Source: Planoprotostelium fungivorum
Taxonomy: Eukaryota; Evosea; Variosea; Cavosteliida; Cavosteliaceae
Assembly: GCA_003024175.1 (NCBI GenBank)
Contig: MDYQ01000144.1
Span: forward strand, 1-63,314
Direction: 5' to 3'
DNA: 63,314 nucleotides
The notes under the pieces are model-generated. The model was not told the origin of the DNA, made no database searches, and saw only the letters and a list, made by a program, of their open reading frames with translations. The position numbers were made by a program, and so were the translations under genes. This document shows, one piece after another, positions 1 to 9,951 of this stretch (the first letter of the stretch is position 1; every line of letters starts with the position of its first letter).

Positions 1-2
1 CG

Positions 3-92
3 CTGACAAGATCTCCAGGCAAGGAATTTCTTGATGAAGAAGCAGATGATGCTGATACCTCCTCAGTGCAGCCAGGGGCTGGTCCTCCTTGA
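3..92 (+). CDS. possible 3' end of a gene cut by the window edge
   Basis: An open frame runs from the window edge to a TGA at 90-92 and encodes an acidic tail (…FLDEEADDADTSS… ending GAGPP). Ser/Asp/Glu-rich, Pro-ended tails are common at the C-terminus of real proteins, and the frame is uninterrupted, but only 29 codons are visible and nothing identifies a family. The gene, if real, begins left of the window. Low confidence. Confidence 0.3.
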   Translation: MTRSPGKEFLDEEADDADTSSVQPGAGPP

Positions 93-366
93 ATTGCAGA
101 CCCAATAATGCCAAGTACAATTGGTGGTAGAGTGAACTACTCAAGTATCCTGCCTAACTAAGAGCATCAATATCAATATTCACTAAATATACATGCTTTT
201 GCTGCGGCATTCTTCTCCAGTCTCAATCTTTCCTTGATCGAGTTATCTGTACTCAATCAGCACAAAAAGAGAATTATCTCTCCATAAGTTATAAAAGAGT
301 TGTTTTCTGTGATATTTTGAGTTGTGACACAGCCAAATCAACCCCTCTAAGCCGCCGCTATGCAAG

Positions 367-824
367 CTAGAAATAGAGACAACCACTCCACATGTGTTGA
401 TAAACAATCTTCCCTCTCTTTGTCTGCCTTAGGAGACCCACAGCATAAGAAGAGATGATGTCCATGAAGTACTTATCAAATGTACAGATCTTCCTATCAG
501 GTGTATCAACAGCTGCTATCGCATGGGGTAATGTCAGTCTGATCAGAATTGTTACAACATGCTGTGTGTGAATCTCAACTCACCAGTTTCTAATGATCGA
601 CTCTCTTTGATCACTTTCATGAAGGATTTTAGATTCTTACAGTTGTGTATCGTTCTTTGAATACGGATTACTAGTTCTTGATACACTTGCTCTGAACCGA
701 GCAAATGACGGGGAATCCCACCAACTTTCTGATACCTTTGAGGAGTATTATGAAGAGCTTGGACAGTTAAACTCCTGTACCACTGTGTGATTAGCATTGT
801 ATGCACTTCTCCCATAAGCTCCAT
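367..824 (-). CDS. hypothetical protein, two exons
   Basis: An ATG at 824 opens an exon (MELMGEVHTML…) that reads to a GTGAGT donor near 583. If spliced to an acceptor near 512, the frame continues (VDTPDRKICTFDKYFMD…) to a TAG at 367-369. I do not recognise the product. The first exon is rich in Gln, Arg and Leu and has no signal peptide or membrane segment. The last 30 bases overlap a stretch (about 337-372) that resembles part of the repeat at 1610 and 2098, so the 3' end may be repeat-derived. The intron is about 70 nt, longer than the usual 38-40 nt here. It could be a decayed gene. Confidence 0.3.
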
Positions 825-1221
825 TCCAATTATTACCGATTATTATTTTGATGGAATGTAAGCTACAATGATATCCCATCTTCAGAGCAGCCTACTAATG
901 CGTCAGTGGATCCATCAAACAAGATTGCGCCTTGGGTAAGTGCAAACCCCATCTGATCACAGCGAACCACCGGGGCAAGAGGAGGAAGGTCTGAGGAGAA
1001 GAAATAGATTGTGTGAACCTCGTTTGTTTTTTAGAAATTTGAAATATTTTATCAAATATATTTTTCCGCCAGTTAGGACGTTGTGCTTCTTTTATCGCAA
1101 TTTACAGCAATAGTATCATTATATTGTCTTTATCTATCACCAGCCAAACTATCTACTCAGAATCGAAGTATTCATACACTAGCTCTGGGCATTCACTGCC
1201 AAGATGATCATCAAGTTGTCT
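825..1221. other. gene-poor stretch
   Basis: About 400 AT-rich bases with stops in all frames and no recognisable protein, RNA or repeat. It separates the hypothetical gene on the left from the membrane-protein exon on the right. Nothing can be assigned to it. Confidence 0.4.
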
Positions 1222-1329
1222 TCAAGTCAAGAATCCTTCGCGGCAGTTGTCGCACAAGTATTCTGCAAAAAAGTCAGATGTACTTCCTAACCATGGATAC
1301 ATACATTGAGTCGTCTGCGCATTGGTTGT

Positions 1330-1723
1330 GCTGGAAGATGGATTGTCAATGGGTGTGACCCTATTGTCTCTTGCTCTCCAGGCCTGATAGGCTGATATGA
1401 TTCTATGGAGCGCGAATTTTTCAAGCAATTGGAGGGTGTCCTTGAAGAGGTTGTAGTAGGGGGCGATTGAATGGGCGGTGGAGTTGGCAGGATATAGCGT
1501 GACACAGATGTTGACAATGATTCCCACAAAAAGGAGAAGAACTCCCAATCCAATTTGAATTCTGCTTCTTCAGTCGATCAATTCAAGGACTCATGATCAA
1601 CATTCGACCCCTCTCAGCCGCCCCTATGCGAGCTAGAGCCTGAGAGGCCCGTAGAGCCCCATAGAGGCCCTGGGGACACCGCGACGAGAATAAAGAGAAT
1701 AAAAAGAGAAATAAGAAGGGTCG
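1330..1723. repeat. direct repeat copy 1 flanking the N at 1818
   Basis: These 394 bases recur at 1819-2212 at a constant offset of 489 with only a few substitutions (for example G/A at 1484 versus 1973 and C/A near 1631). On the minus strand both copies carry the same exon, with a hydrophobic segment (VLLLFVGIIVNICVTLY), and the same preceding intron-like sequence. Beyond 1723 and 2212 the two copies diverge into different but loosely similar sequence. This can be a tandem paralogue or two haplotypes joined end to end. Confidence 0.85.
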
Positions 1724-1817
1724 GGGTCCACCAGGTGGGGCGGACTGGGTGGCAGATTGCTTGATGAAAGCTGTCAAATTAACATCTGTCTCAGGGGTCC
1801 ACGTGGTAGCCAGGTCT

Positions 1818-1818
1818 N
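1818..1818. other. single-N scaffold join
   Basis: A lone N separates two copies of a near-identical repeat. The same arrangement occurs at 32881 and 58603, so it is probably how this assembly marks contig junctions rather than one unreadable base. Confidence 0.8.
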
Positions 1819-2212
1819 GCTGGAAGATGGATTGTCAATGGGTGCGACCCTATTGTCTCTTGCTCTCCAGGCCTGATAGGCTGATATGATTCTATGGAGC
1901 GCGAATTTTTCAAGCAATTGGAGGGTGTCCTTGAAGAGGTTGTAGTAGGGGGCGATTGAATGGGCAGTGGAGTTGGCAGGATATAGCGTGACACAGATGT
2001 TGACAATGATTCCCACAAAAAGGAGAAGAACACCCACTCCAATTTGAATTCTGCTTCTTCAGTCGATCAATTCAAGGACTCACGATCAACATTCGACCCC
2101 TCTCAGCCGCCCCTATGCAAGCTAGAGCCTGAGAGGCCCGTAGAGCCCCATAGAGGCCCTGGGGACACCGCGACGAGAATAAAGAGAATAAAAAGAGAAT
2201 AAAGAAGGGTCG
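1819..2212. repeat. direct repeat copy 2 after the N at 1818
   Basis: Second copy of the 394-base repeat, beginning immediately after the ambiguous base at 1818. Its position directly against the N suggests a contig join. On the minus strand it continues into the exon at 2221-2446, whereas copy 1 continues into a different short open stretch at 1724-1817. Confidence 0.85.
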
Positions 2213-2446
2213 ACACTCACCGGTGGGGGTGGCTCCTTGAGCAGCGGGGCTCCCGTCAACGTAGTAGGTTCCTGCAGCAACGGTAGAGGGGTCCCCAGCA
2301 TCGCGACGACAGGCGGCATCGAAAGAGACGGTAAGTGTGCTGGCTACAAGTTCAAATTTGGACGCGAGAACACTGGTGGCCGCGGGAGCGAGGAACTGAT
2401 ATTCGTTTGTGGCATCTCCATTCTTGGCGCGGTAAATCCACGACAT

Positions 2447-2962
2447 TTTGAGTTGTTCGACAAAAGATGTTTAGGGTAGACGAGAAGATAGAAGCTTGAA
2501 ACCTGCAATGAACGTCAGAAAAGATGAAGGTGAACCGACATTGGGTCGGGCGTGTTGTTACCTTGAGAAATGGCTCGATGGATCTTCTTCAAATGGTGGA
2601 ATACAGACCAAGGACCTGGAACAGAGTCAAAATAAGACAAATAAACCGACGTTAGAGAGGCGTTGTTACCTGTGGACGAGCTCAAAATAAACGAGTGGGT
2701 GGACGGCGAACGTTACAGACCCTGGAAAGACAGAAATAAAGAGATACCGACGCTGCTGTAACGAGAGGCGATTTAAGTCGAGCGAAACCGTGTGTGTGGC
2801 CGAGATATGTGGAAGGAAAAACCAAACGAAATCACATCGGTCGCAATGCGCGGTTCGCAGATGCGAATTCTGAAAATGAAAATATTTCAGAAACAGCCCA
2901 GCCAGCCCTGACGCCCTGGCAGAAAGGATCTGGAGACGAGAGGTGAACGTCTTGAGAGAACT
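2447..2962. other. gene-poor stretch
   Basis: About 500 bases upstream of the membrane-protein exon. It contains several near-copies of a short GTTACC-bearing phrase (CGTGTTGTTACC near 2551, GGCGTTGTTACC near 2660, GAACGTTACAG near 2708), each preceded by ACCGACGTT- or GACATTGG-like sequence. No ORF in it is convincing. It probably holds 5' untranslated sequence or a degenerate repeat. Confidence 0.35.
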
Positions 2963-3196
2963 TTATCCAAGATACTCAACACCAGCCTTGGCAAGCGTGA
3001 TGGGTCTCGATAAGGGACGGATTAAGTGATGGCAGTGCAGGAAGAGACGGCTCGGGACGAGAAGGTGGAGGTAGAAGTCGATCGGACCAACGAGGAGGTA
3101 TGTTTGAACGACGCTGCATGACTGTATCTGGTGCTTCAAGGTACGTAAAGCATCTTGTATTTTTTCCATGGTTTCAGTGAACAAAAAGCGAGTCAT
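2963..3196 (-). CDS. small hypothetical protein
   Basis: A single open frame of 77 codons starts with ATG at 3196 (MTRFLFTETMEKIQD…) and ends before 2963. A second in-frame ATG (MEKIQDALRTL) lies 10 codons in. The N-terminal part looks like a short amphipathic helix; the rest is Leu/His/Pro-rich. No family is recognised and no introns are needed. It may be a small gene or chance ORF. Confidence 0.25.
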   Translation of the reverse strand: MTRFLFTETMEKIQDALRTLKHQIQSCSVVQTYLLVGPIDFYLHLLVPSRLFLHCHHLIRPLSRPITLAKAGVEYLG

Positions 3197-3420
3197 CTCA
3201 TGATCTAAAGCTCACGTGATGGTGGGAGCGCGATCACGCACGACCACCATTCTTGTGAAACAAAGTTATAACTTTACTCCGTCTCTTAAAATCTGTTGTG
3301 GCAAAGTGCCCTCATGACAATCTCATGGCAGAAGCAGGGGAAGAGGGATTCTCTAACTACAGAGTGGTCAATCGTCATTTCCAACTGAATACACAAGCAA
3401 GCACTTCACCATCACCAAAC

Positions 3421-3627
3421 ATGCCTCCCAAAGCTTTTGAGACTCCTGCAGATCTTGCACAGGCGGCCAAGGACTATGGCAGAGACACCCAGAGAGAACA
3501 GATGTCTTACATCACCCAAACTGGGAGTGCTGGTCAGAAAGCTTTTCTAAGAGAGGAGGGATTGAGCACTTCTAACATCAACAAAGCCTTTCTTGATGCA
3601 GCAAAGGACATCCTCAAGAACAATTGA
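3421..3627 (+). CDS. small hypothetical protein, 68 aa
   Basis: The frame is open from 3298, but the ATG at 3421 (MPPKAFETPADLAQAAKDYG…) sits after an A-rich leader (AAACATG) and starts the sequence that looks like protein: an Ala/Lys/Asp-rich, helix-prone 68-residue chain ending DAAKDILKNN. The GLSTSNINKAFLDAAKD segment has the look of a small helical bundle. No signal peptide, membrane segment or named domain is visible. It has no introns, unlike most neighbours. Confidence 0.5.
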   Translation: MPPKAFETPADLAQAAKDYGRDTQREQMSYITQTGSAGQKAFLREEGLSTSNINKAFLDAAKDILKNN

Positions 3628-3894
3628 ACGGCCTCAAATAAATTGATCTCAGCCTATTCATATGCACCTGCCTTTTGCCTCCTTGTGTCTTTTGTATGAT
3701 TTGACTGTATAGATTTCCACACAGACTGCATATAGCGAGTACAGAGCGCGCGAACGCTTACAAATGTTTTGCAGAGGATTACCAAACAGAACACAGGAGG
3801 CAAGCATTCAGTGCGAGGTGAGTTGTAGAGAAATCCGCTATAATATTCCCTTTTACTATGATGAAAAGCTTTGTAATCCTTCTTAGGATTCTGC

Positions 3895-4161
3895 AATTTC
3901 TATTGCGGATTTATACAAAATTACTCCTCCATCGTCACACCGATGACAAACATGACACGTAAAGATGTAGAGTGGAAATGGACACCCCTCCTACAAAAGT
4001 CATTCGAAGATTTGAAAGAAGCTTTCGTCACAGCTGATGTGTGTCGTCATTTTGACCCGTCGCTACCAATTGTGATAGAGACGGATGCGTCGGACTTTGC
4101 AATTTCAGGCGTTCTATCCCAGCGACACAAAGACGGTTTACATCCGGTAGGATTCATGTGA
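3895..4161 (+). mobile_element. decayed Ty3/gypsy-type retrotransposon fragment (RT-RNase H junction)
   Basis: The frame FYCGFIQNYSSIVTPMT followed by FEDLKEAFVTADV, then DPSLPIVIETDASDFA and GVLSQRHKDGLHPV, matches the connection between reverse transcriptase and RNase H of Ty3/gypsy polyproteins. In that family the Y-R-x-FI-x-NYS and ETDASDxAxGAVLSQ motifs are standard, and the Asp of TDAS is an RNase H metal ligand. Only about 90 codons survive. The frame stops at 4159, exactly where the family continues (SRKL…), and no integrase, gag or LTR is seen nearby. It is a relic, not an active element. Confidence 0.8.
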
Positions 4162-5141
4162 TAGACTTCCAATTGGGATTTGTTGAATGTGTGAGCCACG
4201 AAGGCGCAGACGCCACAGATGAGGAGGGTTCTGAAGATCATGATGACGGTGATCGTGATGACGGTGTATTGTCAAAATTCAATTATTGCTGATATTACTG
4301 TAGATTATGTGTTCAAGGGGAAGACAGATCTACAACTCTCAGAAGGAGATGAGGTGGACACTGCCATCATGATTGTCCAACTGAAGAAGGCTATGATGGT
4401 AAATATCATTGTTTGTTGATTCTCTCATCTGACAATTATAGAAAGAAACTGGAGAGGTAGATGTTGATAGTTTGTCTCAGTGCCAGGTGAGGACTGATAT
4501 CCATGGATGGAATTGAACAATTGTAAATTGAGACACTGGCTGCATGTTGCCTTTCCATGTACCCAGTTGTTGGAGTGCTCACTGACACTGAAAACTGGGC
4601 CTTCTACTGGATGGGGTTGCAAAACATACTGAATTATCACTGTGGTGTATGGTCACCACATAAGAACCAAACAGTTCAATGAGTCTCTGTTTATAAAGAA
4701 TGATTTCAAACCAAAGAAAGCCATGGAGTTTCTTTTCAATGAATGTGCATTGAATGTGTTTCTTGGTTGCTGAGTTTTATCTGAGATTTCTCCAAGTTTT
4801 CCAATTTGTCAGTGATGTCAAATGTTGGGCACAACAGGGAGATTGTAGCTTCTGAAACATTCACTTTGAAGGAGAATACAAACAAAGTTCACCACAAACA
4901 GAGCCTGTCAATCAAACAGGTAGAAGCAGGCATACAAGACCAGCTGATCTCCTGCATGATCTGACAATGTGAGGTGATGTAAAGTGAGTCCATCTTCTTT
5001 GACAAAATGATGATTTCCACAACATCACATTGTATTTGCTTGAACATTGGCACATTGGGATCTGAAAAAGTCCTTCTGCACTATATGTCTGAGACATTGT
5101 AATATGCTACTCCTTTCATGTGTGATCTCTGAAGAGAGCAA
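4162..5141. other. unassigned stretch between the retroelement relic and NUFIP1-like gene
   Basis: About 980 AT-rich bases. An acidic open stretch (…DATDEEGSEDHDDGDRDDG…) runs just after the relic (about 4162-4285) but has no start, and a short ORF overlaps it in another frame. The remaining ORFs are short and mutually overlapping. No gene, RNA or repeat can be supported. Confidence 0.4.
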
Positions 5142-6539
5142 CTAGAAATATTTAGGCATGATTGAGCCTCTTTTCACCTTCTGTAGTAGTGTTGCTTTCT
5201 TCTCAGTTTTCTCCTTCCTGGCTCTGTTCTTACTATCTCTCTCACTCCTCTTCTGCCTCATTTGCATGATGTGCTCCTTCTGAGCCTCAATGTCATGTAT
5301 AAATCTGCATTTGTCTCCAAATGTACACCTGTCTCCATCATTCAATATATTGCCATCTCATATACCTCTTCTGGAGATATTTGCGGCACAGCTGTGTCTT
5401 GTTGACTGGATTGCTCATTCTATCTTCATCTTCTCTTTTGAAGATGTCCTCTCCTCTCTGTTCACGTGAGTCCTATATATTCCTCCCTCATACCTTTGCA
5501 ATTGCTGTTTCCTCTGGTACTTCGTCGTCACTATTCTTCAATGGTAACTCTTCTTCTCTTATTGTCTCATCTGCCACCTCTTTTGTCTCCTGTTTTGAGT
5601 GCACTATCCCCTGTGGATTTCCCTCCACTGTTGTCTTCTCTTCTGTGCAACATCGTGCTGTTGGATCGATTCCCTCTGTCTTGCTTGTCTTCTCTAATTG
5701 AATGTGTTTGGTCTCATTCTCTTGCTCCTGAGATTTTGTTGATGTCTCAATCTTTTCTTGCTTGTCATCACTGAGGGGCTTTCTTGTGTGCCCTTCTTTA
5801 TGTTTCTTGTCACGTCTATATGATCCACTTGTCTCTTGTCGTCGCTTCCGTTTATCATTGCTCCCTCCCTGCAACTTGTCCTGACCGTATGGTCTCTCTT
5901 GTATCTCTCCTGGTAATAATGAGCTTATCTCTACAAGATCATCTACCTCTATTCTTTCGCTCTTGCTGCTCTTGTAGCTGTTGTGTATGAGTTGAGTAAG
6001 TCGCTTCAGAAATACCTTTCTGGCTATGTTGTCTTTTGTTGGAAAGTTACGGACACGATCTTGTCTCCACCTGTCTGGTTGAGTTGGATGACAAAGTACA
6101 TGTTGACACCTGGCTATTTCCTCAGGGGAAGAGAGTCTCTGCATCATCTGTTGCAGTTGTGGATTGCAATGGATGTTCTCCTTGTGATATTCAATCGCCT
6201 TCGACATTGCCTCGAACCTGCACCCAGGAAAATCGCACTTGATATGAGCACTCAAGTGAGTTTCATATTTCTGCTGTGAGGGGAATTCTCTTTCACAATT
6301 GTCGCAATACAGCTCAGAACTGACCATTTCAGAGAAATTCTGATGCCAATGACTTACTTTTGAGTGATTTCACTCGGTACGATATATTGGAAATTGGGGT
6401 TGTGTATGAACCCTCTAGAATTGTCTGACGATTGCAAGCCATCCGTAGAGTTGAGCACACCAAGAGACTTGTTATCGTTTTGCTTATTATTGCTGTCTCT
6501 AGGTGATTTATATATTTGAAACAGTGAGCCGAGGTCCAT
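5142..6539 (-). CDS. NUFIP1-like zinc-finger protein (box C/D snoRNP assembly)
   Basis: Five exons (6539-6358, 6319-6110, 6070-5494, 5457-5366, 5328-5142) join in phase to 415 residues. Two adjacent zinc-binding units come first (YCDNC…HLSAH and CDFPGC…HKENIH). Next is the NUFIP signature EEIARW…RNFPTKDNI, restored only when the intron at 6109-6071 is removed. A long charged linker follows, then a CCCH finger (C-x7-C-x5-C-x3-H, around CTFGDKCRFIH) split by a 37-nt intron. NUFIP1/Rsa1 proteins bring box C/D snoRNP proteins to the R2TP chaperone in the nucleus, and a C-terminal CCCH finger occurs in several protist members. The start at 6539 was chosen over the ATG at 6572 because it is the more typical beginning. 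It shares a 94-bp divergent promoter with MCU. Confidence 0.85.
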
Positions 6540-6633
6540 CACGATGAGATGGGAGCAATAAATTAATTTCACAGGATTTTAACGTGGGGCGGTCTGCCCG
6601 CACAGTTGACCAAAGTAACGTCACACACAGATC
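6540..6633. promoter_or_regulatory. short divergent promoter region NUFIP1-like / MCU
   Basis: Only 94 bases separate the two start codons on opposite strands, so both promoters and both 5' leaders must fit within or overlap this stretch. It holds ACGTGG and TCACACAC-like words and no obvious TATA box. Confidence 0.5.
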
Positions 6634-7786
6634 ATGTTCAGGAAATCTATACCCGCTATCCGCTCCTTCCGGATCATTCCTATCAAGGTGCTATTCCTAT
6701 TATAGTACTGTCTCAGTATCATCAGGTTGGACTACAGACGAACAATACCTTCTCCCTCAGATATCCTATAAGAACTTATTCTGCAGGTGTGCAATCCTCC
6801 TTCGTTATATCGAGGCTAACGCCTCGAAAAGAGACGGAGAAAATCCCTGTGCGTGCGTCTGGCGATAGAGCGAGTCGGGTATACAAGTTGACTGTTCCTC
6901 TTGGTGAGGGACCTGTCCTTTTCTCTCCGAAAGGGAACGAAACCCTACGGGAGCTCATATCAGACATCAAGAGTGAGGGAGCTGGTGTCAATGCGGTCAC
7001 TTTCTACGAATCTGATGGATCAAGACTATCAGCATCCAGTCGCATCGACGAGGTGAGCACCTTCTTGTTGTAGATTGTTCACGCTTTCAGGCTTTCAACG
7101 GAAACGAACTAAAGCTAGTCATTGACGGTAAAAATTACATGTTATCCTCTCCCTCTACGACTTCCGGAGAGAATGGAACCGCTGCCAATCAACAACACGC
7201 AGATGCAGATGCATTCTATCAATCAGTCTTGGCAGCGGGGACCCCTGGCACACCCATCCCAGCACAGATGATTCCTTCCTCTCCTCAGGAGATTTCCAAA
7301 CTAGAGCGAGAGATCTTCCCTCTTATGAGAGAGAAACTTGATCTAGACAGACGAGCCTACCGCTTTGCTGATCTCGTCCTCTTTGGAGGACTGGGAGCTT
7401 TTGCTGCTCAGTATTTCTTCCTCGCGCGTCTCACATGGTGAGAAGATGGGGTGATTGAACTGACACGGTGAAGGTGGGAGTTCAACTGGGACATCATGGA
7501 GCCGGTGACGTACTTTATTGGATCGGGCACAGCATTATTGGCCATGTTCTACTTCACATTAGCCAAGCAAGAGTACAGCTTCGAGAACGTCAGAGACGGG
7601 ATCGCAAGGAAGCGAATGGCTGTTACCTACTGGAAGAGCCGAAAGATGGACGTCGAGAGATATTTTGATTTGGAGTATGAACTCAAGGCCAGAGACCCTG
7701 AAGCTTTGCTGAGACTGGAGTCATACATCACAGGACATACTCCTATCCCCTCTGAGCTTCGAACTTCCTTAGAGAAAGCCAAATAG
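6634..7786 (+). CDS. MCU: mitochondrial calcium uniporter pore subunit (MCU)
   Basis: Four exons (6634-6687, 6726-7052, 7091-7437, 7474-7786) give 346 residues. Exon 1 is an Arg-rich, acid-free presequence (MFRKSIPAIRSFRIIPIK) typical of mitochondrial import. The mid part matches the MCU N-terminal domain, followed by a coiled coil (…EISKLEREIFPLMREKLDLD…), TM1 (LFGGLGAFAAQYFFLARLTW), the selectivity-filter motif WDIMEPVTYF with its Asp and Glu, TM2 (GSGTALLAMFYFTLAKQEY) and a second coiled coil. The third intron falls between the Trp residues just before DIME. In the family this tetrameric inner-membrane channel carries Ca2+ into the matrix. No MICU or EMRE gene is visible in the window. Start by ATG plus presequence; earlier non-ATG frames were rejected. 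Confidence 0.95.
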
Positions 7787-7865
7787 CTCTGTAGATTTAT
7801 AAATCTTGGCTGCTTGTTTCTGTTGTTTGCGCATGTTCGGTTAATTATGTCAATATAACCTGGAC

Positions 7866-9675
7866 ATGATCTCTGAGAGCAGTCTCTCTTCCTCTCCTAG
7901 AATAATCGAATCTTGGTCTTTTCGTTCACTGAAGCTTGGAACAGAAGGAGCGTCAGCAGAGGATATGCTGATCAGCGCTGAAGCTGATAGGGCGATAAGA
8001 GCTGCGGCGGCAGACGAAGACCAGAGAATGCCACCAGATGAAGCAGAACATTTGGAGAAGACGGTACAGACCGTGCGGTCACTGCGGGAGTCCATTCAAA
8101 AGGCAGCCACAGTCAGGACCTCAGTAACCTCAAATCCGCTTCGGTCATATAGAGAGGATTCCTCTAAAGTTGTCGTTAAAGGCGATTTTTTGGCTTTGAA
8201 TGATGCCAGATTATTTCTTTTACACGATCTTCTGACGCCAACTGAGTGCTCATTCTATCGAGCGGTGAGAAGTCTGCTTGATCGACGTAGATTAACATCT
8301 GAAGGAATTGGACGCACAACTCCAATCAGAAGCCGAGTCATTTGAACGCCGCGTGAGTCCGTCTTCGGTCCTTGTGTCTGACGAAGGGCTTTAGAATCTA
8401 GTGGTGCCTTCGCAAGAGCTGGCTGAGATCCTGTGGGGAAGAGTTTCCACTTTTGTGGGCAGTTTGAATAAGCCAATGGACCTTCACGGTGACTGGGTCT
8501 TGGAATCCCTCTTTCAAATCGATTCCATTGGACCGAGCACCCAGTTCGACATCCTGAGCAGATCACTCTACGAAGAGGACAGCGAGGGAATCCTGTGTAA
8601 TTACTGGATGATTATGCAGTTGAGTGAGGATTTCGAGGGCGGCATCGCGTCCTTCATGGAATCCAATGAGGAAGATGTGGGAGTCCTGTGCCGTATCAAA
8701 CCCAACACGGGGAGTTGTCTTCTGTTCAGTGAAGACATCATCTACGAGGTGAATCATTTCATCGATCTGTTCATCATTCTTTCAGGGTGAACCCATCACC
8801 TCCGGGACGAAGTACACTATGAGAACCAAACTCAAACTGGTGAAAGGCTCTGATCCTTCTCTGTTACCCACTCTGCCTCTAGAACTATCAAAGCTTTGCA
8901 ATAGGTGGGCGTTGAGTGCATAAATTTGTGATGATTTGTTGCAGTCAACCCAAGTACGATGCCTGTTCAACAATACTACCAGATGAAGTCTTTCATCTAA
9001 TCTTTACTTTCTTAAAACCAAAAGATTTGGTCGGATATTTAACAGTCTGCAAGGTGCGTGTTGGTGATAATTGGTTATTCAAAAGCACAGACTTGGTACA
9101 TCTTGCTCCAACAAGGAAACCATCTTCGTGGGATAAAACGTAAAAAGGAGAGGGCATACGAATCTCCAGCCATCGCTCATAGAGCAGCGACAATCGTCTC
9201 TGAGAGCACAAATTTAAATACCGAAAAGACAATACGAAGACAACTGGTGAAGGAGAGCGAACGCCTCAGTCTGCAGGAGAGATCGTTAGACAAAGAGGGT
9301 TATCTTCCCACAGCTGAAGTGGGTGCCTGGGAGGACCGGAATGATGAGAGAATGTACAAGAGTCAATTCGGCCTCAAGGTGGTTTCTCTTCCGATCGAGC
9401 CTTATTCGCTGCAGTATCCAATACCTGGACTACAGCCCGTAAGTGAGAAGAGAGGAGAGAAGAAGAATTCTGCCACGCCAATACCCCTCAAGGTGCTAGA
9501 GCCAAGCAAGCGGAACAACGGAGTTGTACATATGGATCAGCAACCCCCAAGAGAGAGGCCGAAGCTATCAGCACTTAAATTAACCAGAAGGCATTCTGCA
9601 GGGGTTGCAATCCAAGGCAAGGAACCACCTGATTCTCCAGAGACTAAGCCTTTAACCTTACCACGCTTAAAATGA
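7866..9675 (+). CDS. F-box protein with a degenerate 2-oxoglutarate/Fe(II) oxygenase domain
   Basis: Six exons (7866-8264, 8305-8352, 8395-8748, 8786-8904, 8945-9053, 9091-9675) total 537 residues with all phases consistent. Residues about 95-300 follow the prolyl-4-hydroxylase-like fold: LLTPTECSFYRA, ERRNLVVPSQELAEILW, NYWMIMQLSEDFEGG, then LLFSEDIIYEGEPITSGTKY. The expected iron ligands are missing: the HxD site reads L-S-R (ILSRSLY) and the distal His of HEG is Tyr (YEG). The Arg that contacts 2-oxoglutarate is kept (TMRT). An F-box follows (ILPDEVFHLIFTFLKPKDL, VCKTWYILL), then a basic Ser/Pro-rich tail of about 190 residues. Inference: a substrate adaptor of an SCF ubiquitin ligase using a dead oxygenase fold for binding. 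The gene starts 79 bp after MCU. Confidence 0.8.
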
Positions 9676-9951
9676 CGGTGACTCTTCACTGCAAACTCCA
9701 CCTCTGACGAAACAAAGGAAGCCCAGTAGCAGGCAGTTTTGGAAGGTATACCTTGGCTCTTTGAATCACTTGAGATGTGAAGTGATCCATCGAGTGGATC
9801 GATGGGTATTCAAATACGGAGAGGTGATAAAGTAGATGTTAGGTGTTGTATAATCGAGTGTCTACTGACTGCTGAGCTTCATCTCCGTGTGCAGGAGAGT
9901 CAAGCTACTGCAGATTCCCAAGTATTTATTTCATGTCATCTATAAGCTGGT

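Larger units (their letters stand above)
1222..2446 (-). pseudogene. putative single-pass membrane protein gene, duplicated or misjoined
   Basis: Reading right to left, an ATG at 2446 starts MSWIYRAKNGDATNEYQF… and gives about 75 codons of a Ser/Thr/Ala-rich domain ending GATPTG at a GTGAGT donor (2220). After a roughly 160-base intron comes an exon with a hydrophobic stretch (VLLLFVGIIVNICVTLY) and a charged tail (…KDTLQLLEKFALHR…), present twice because of the duplication. The phase of the best donor does not match the membrane exon (a weaker GTGTCG donor would), so the join is unproven. A type I or II surface protein is plausible. I recognise no family. The N and the repeat make the model unreliable, hence the pseudogene label is provisional. 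Confidence 0.3.

Noticed and set aside
6584-6868. Open frames starting with GTG or TTG upstream of MCU.
   Set aside because: They lack ATG; splicing the 38-nt intron from the ATG at 6634 gives a proper mitochondrial presequence in the MCU frame.
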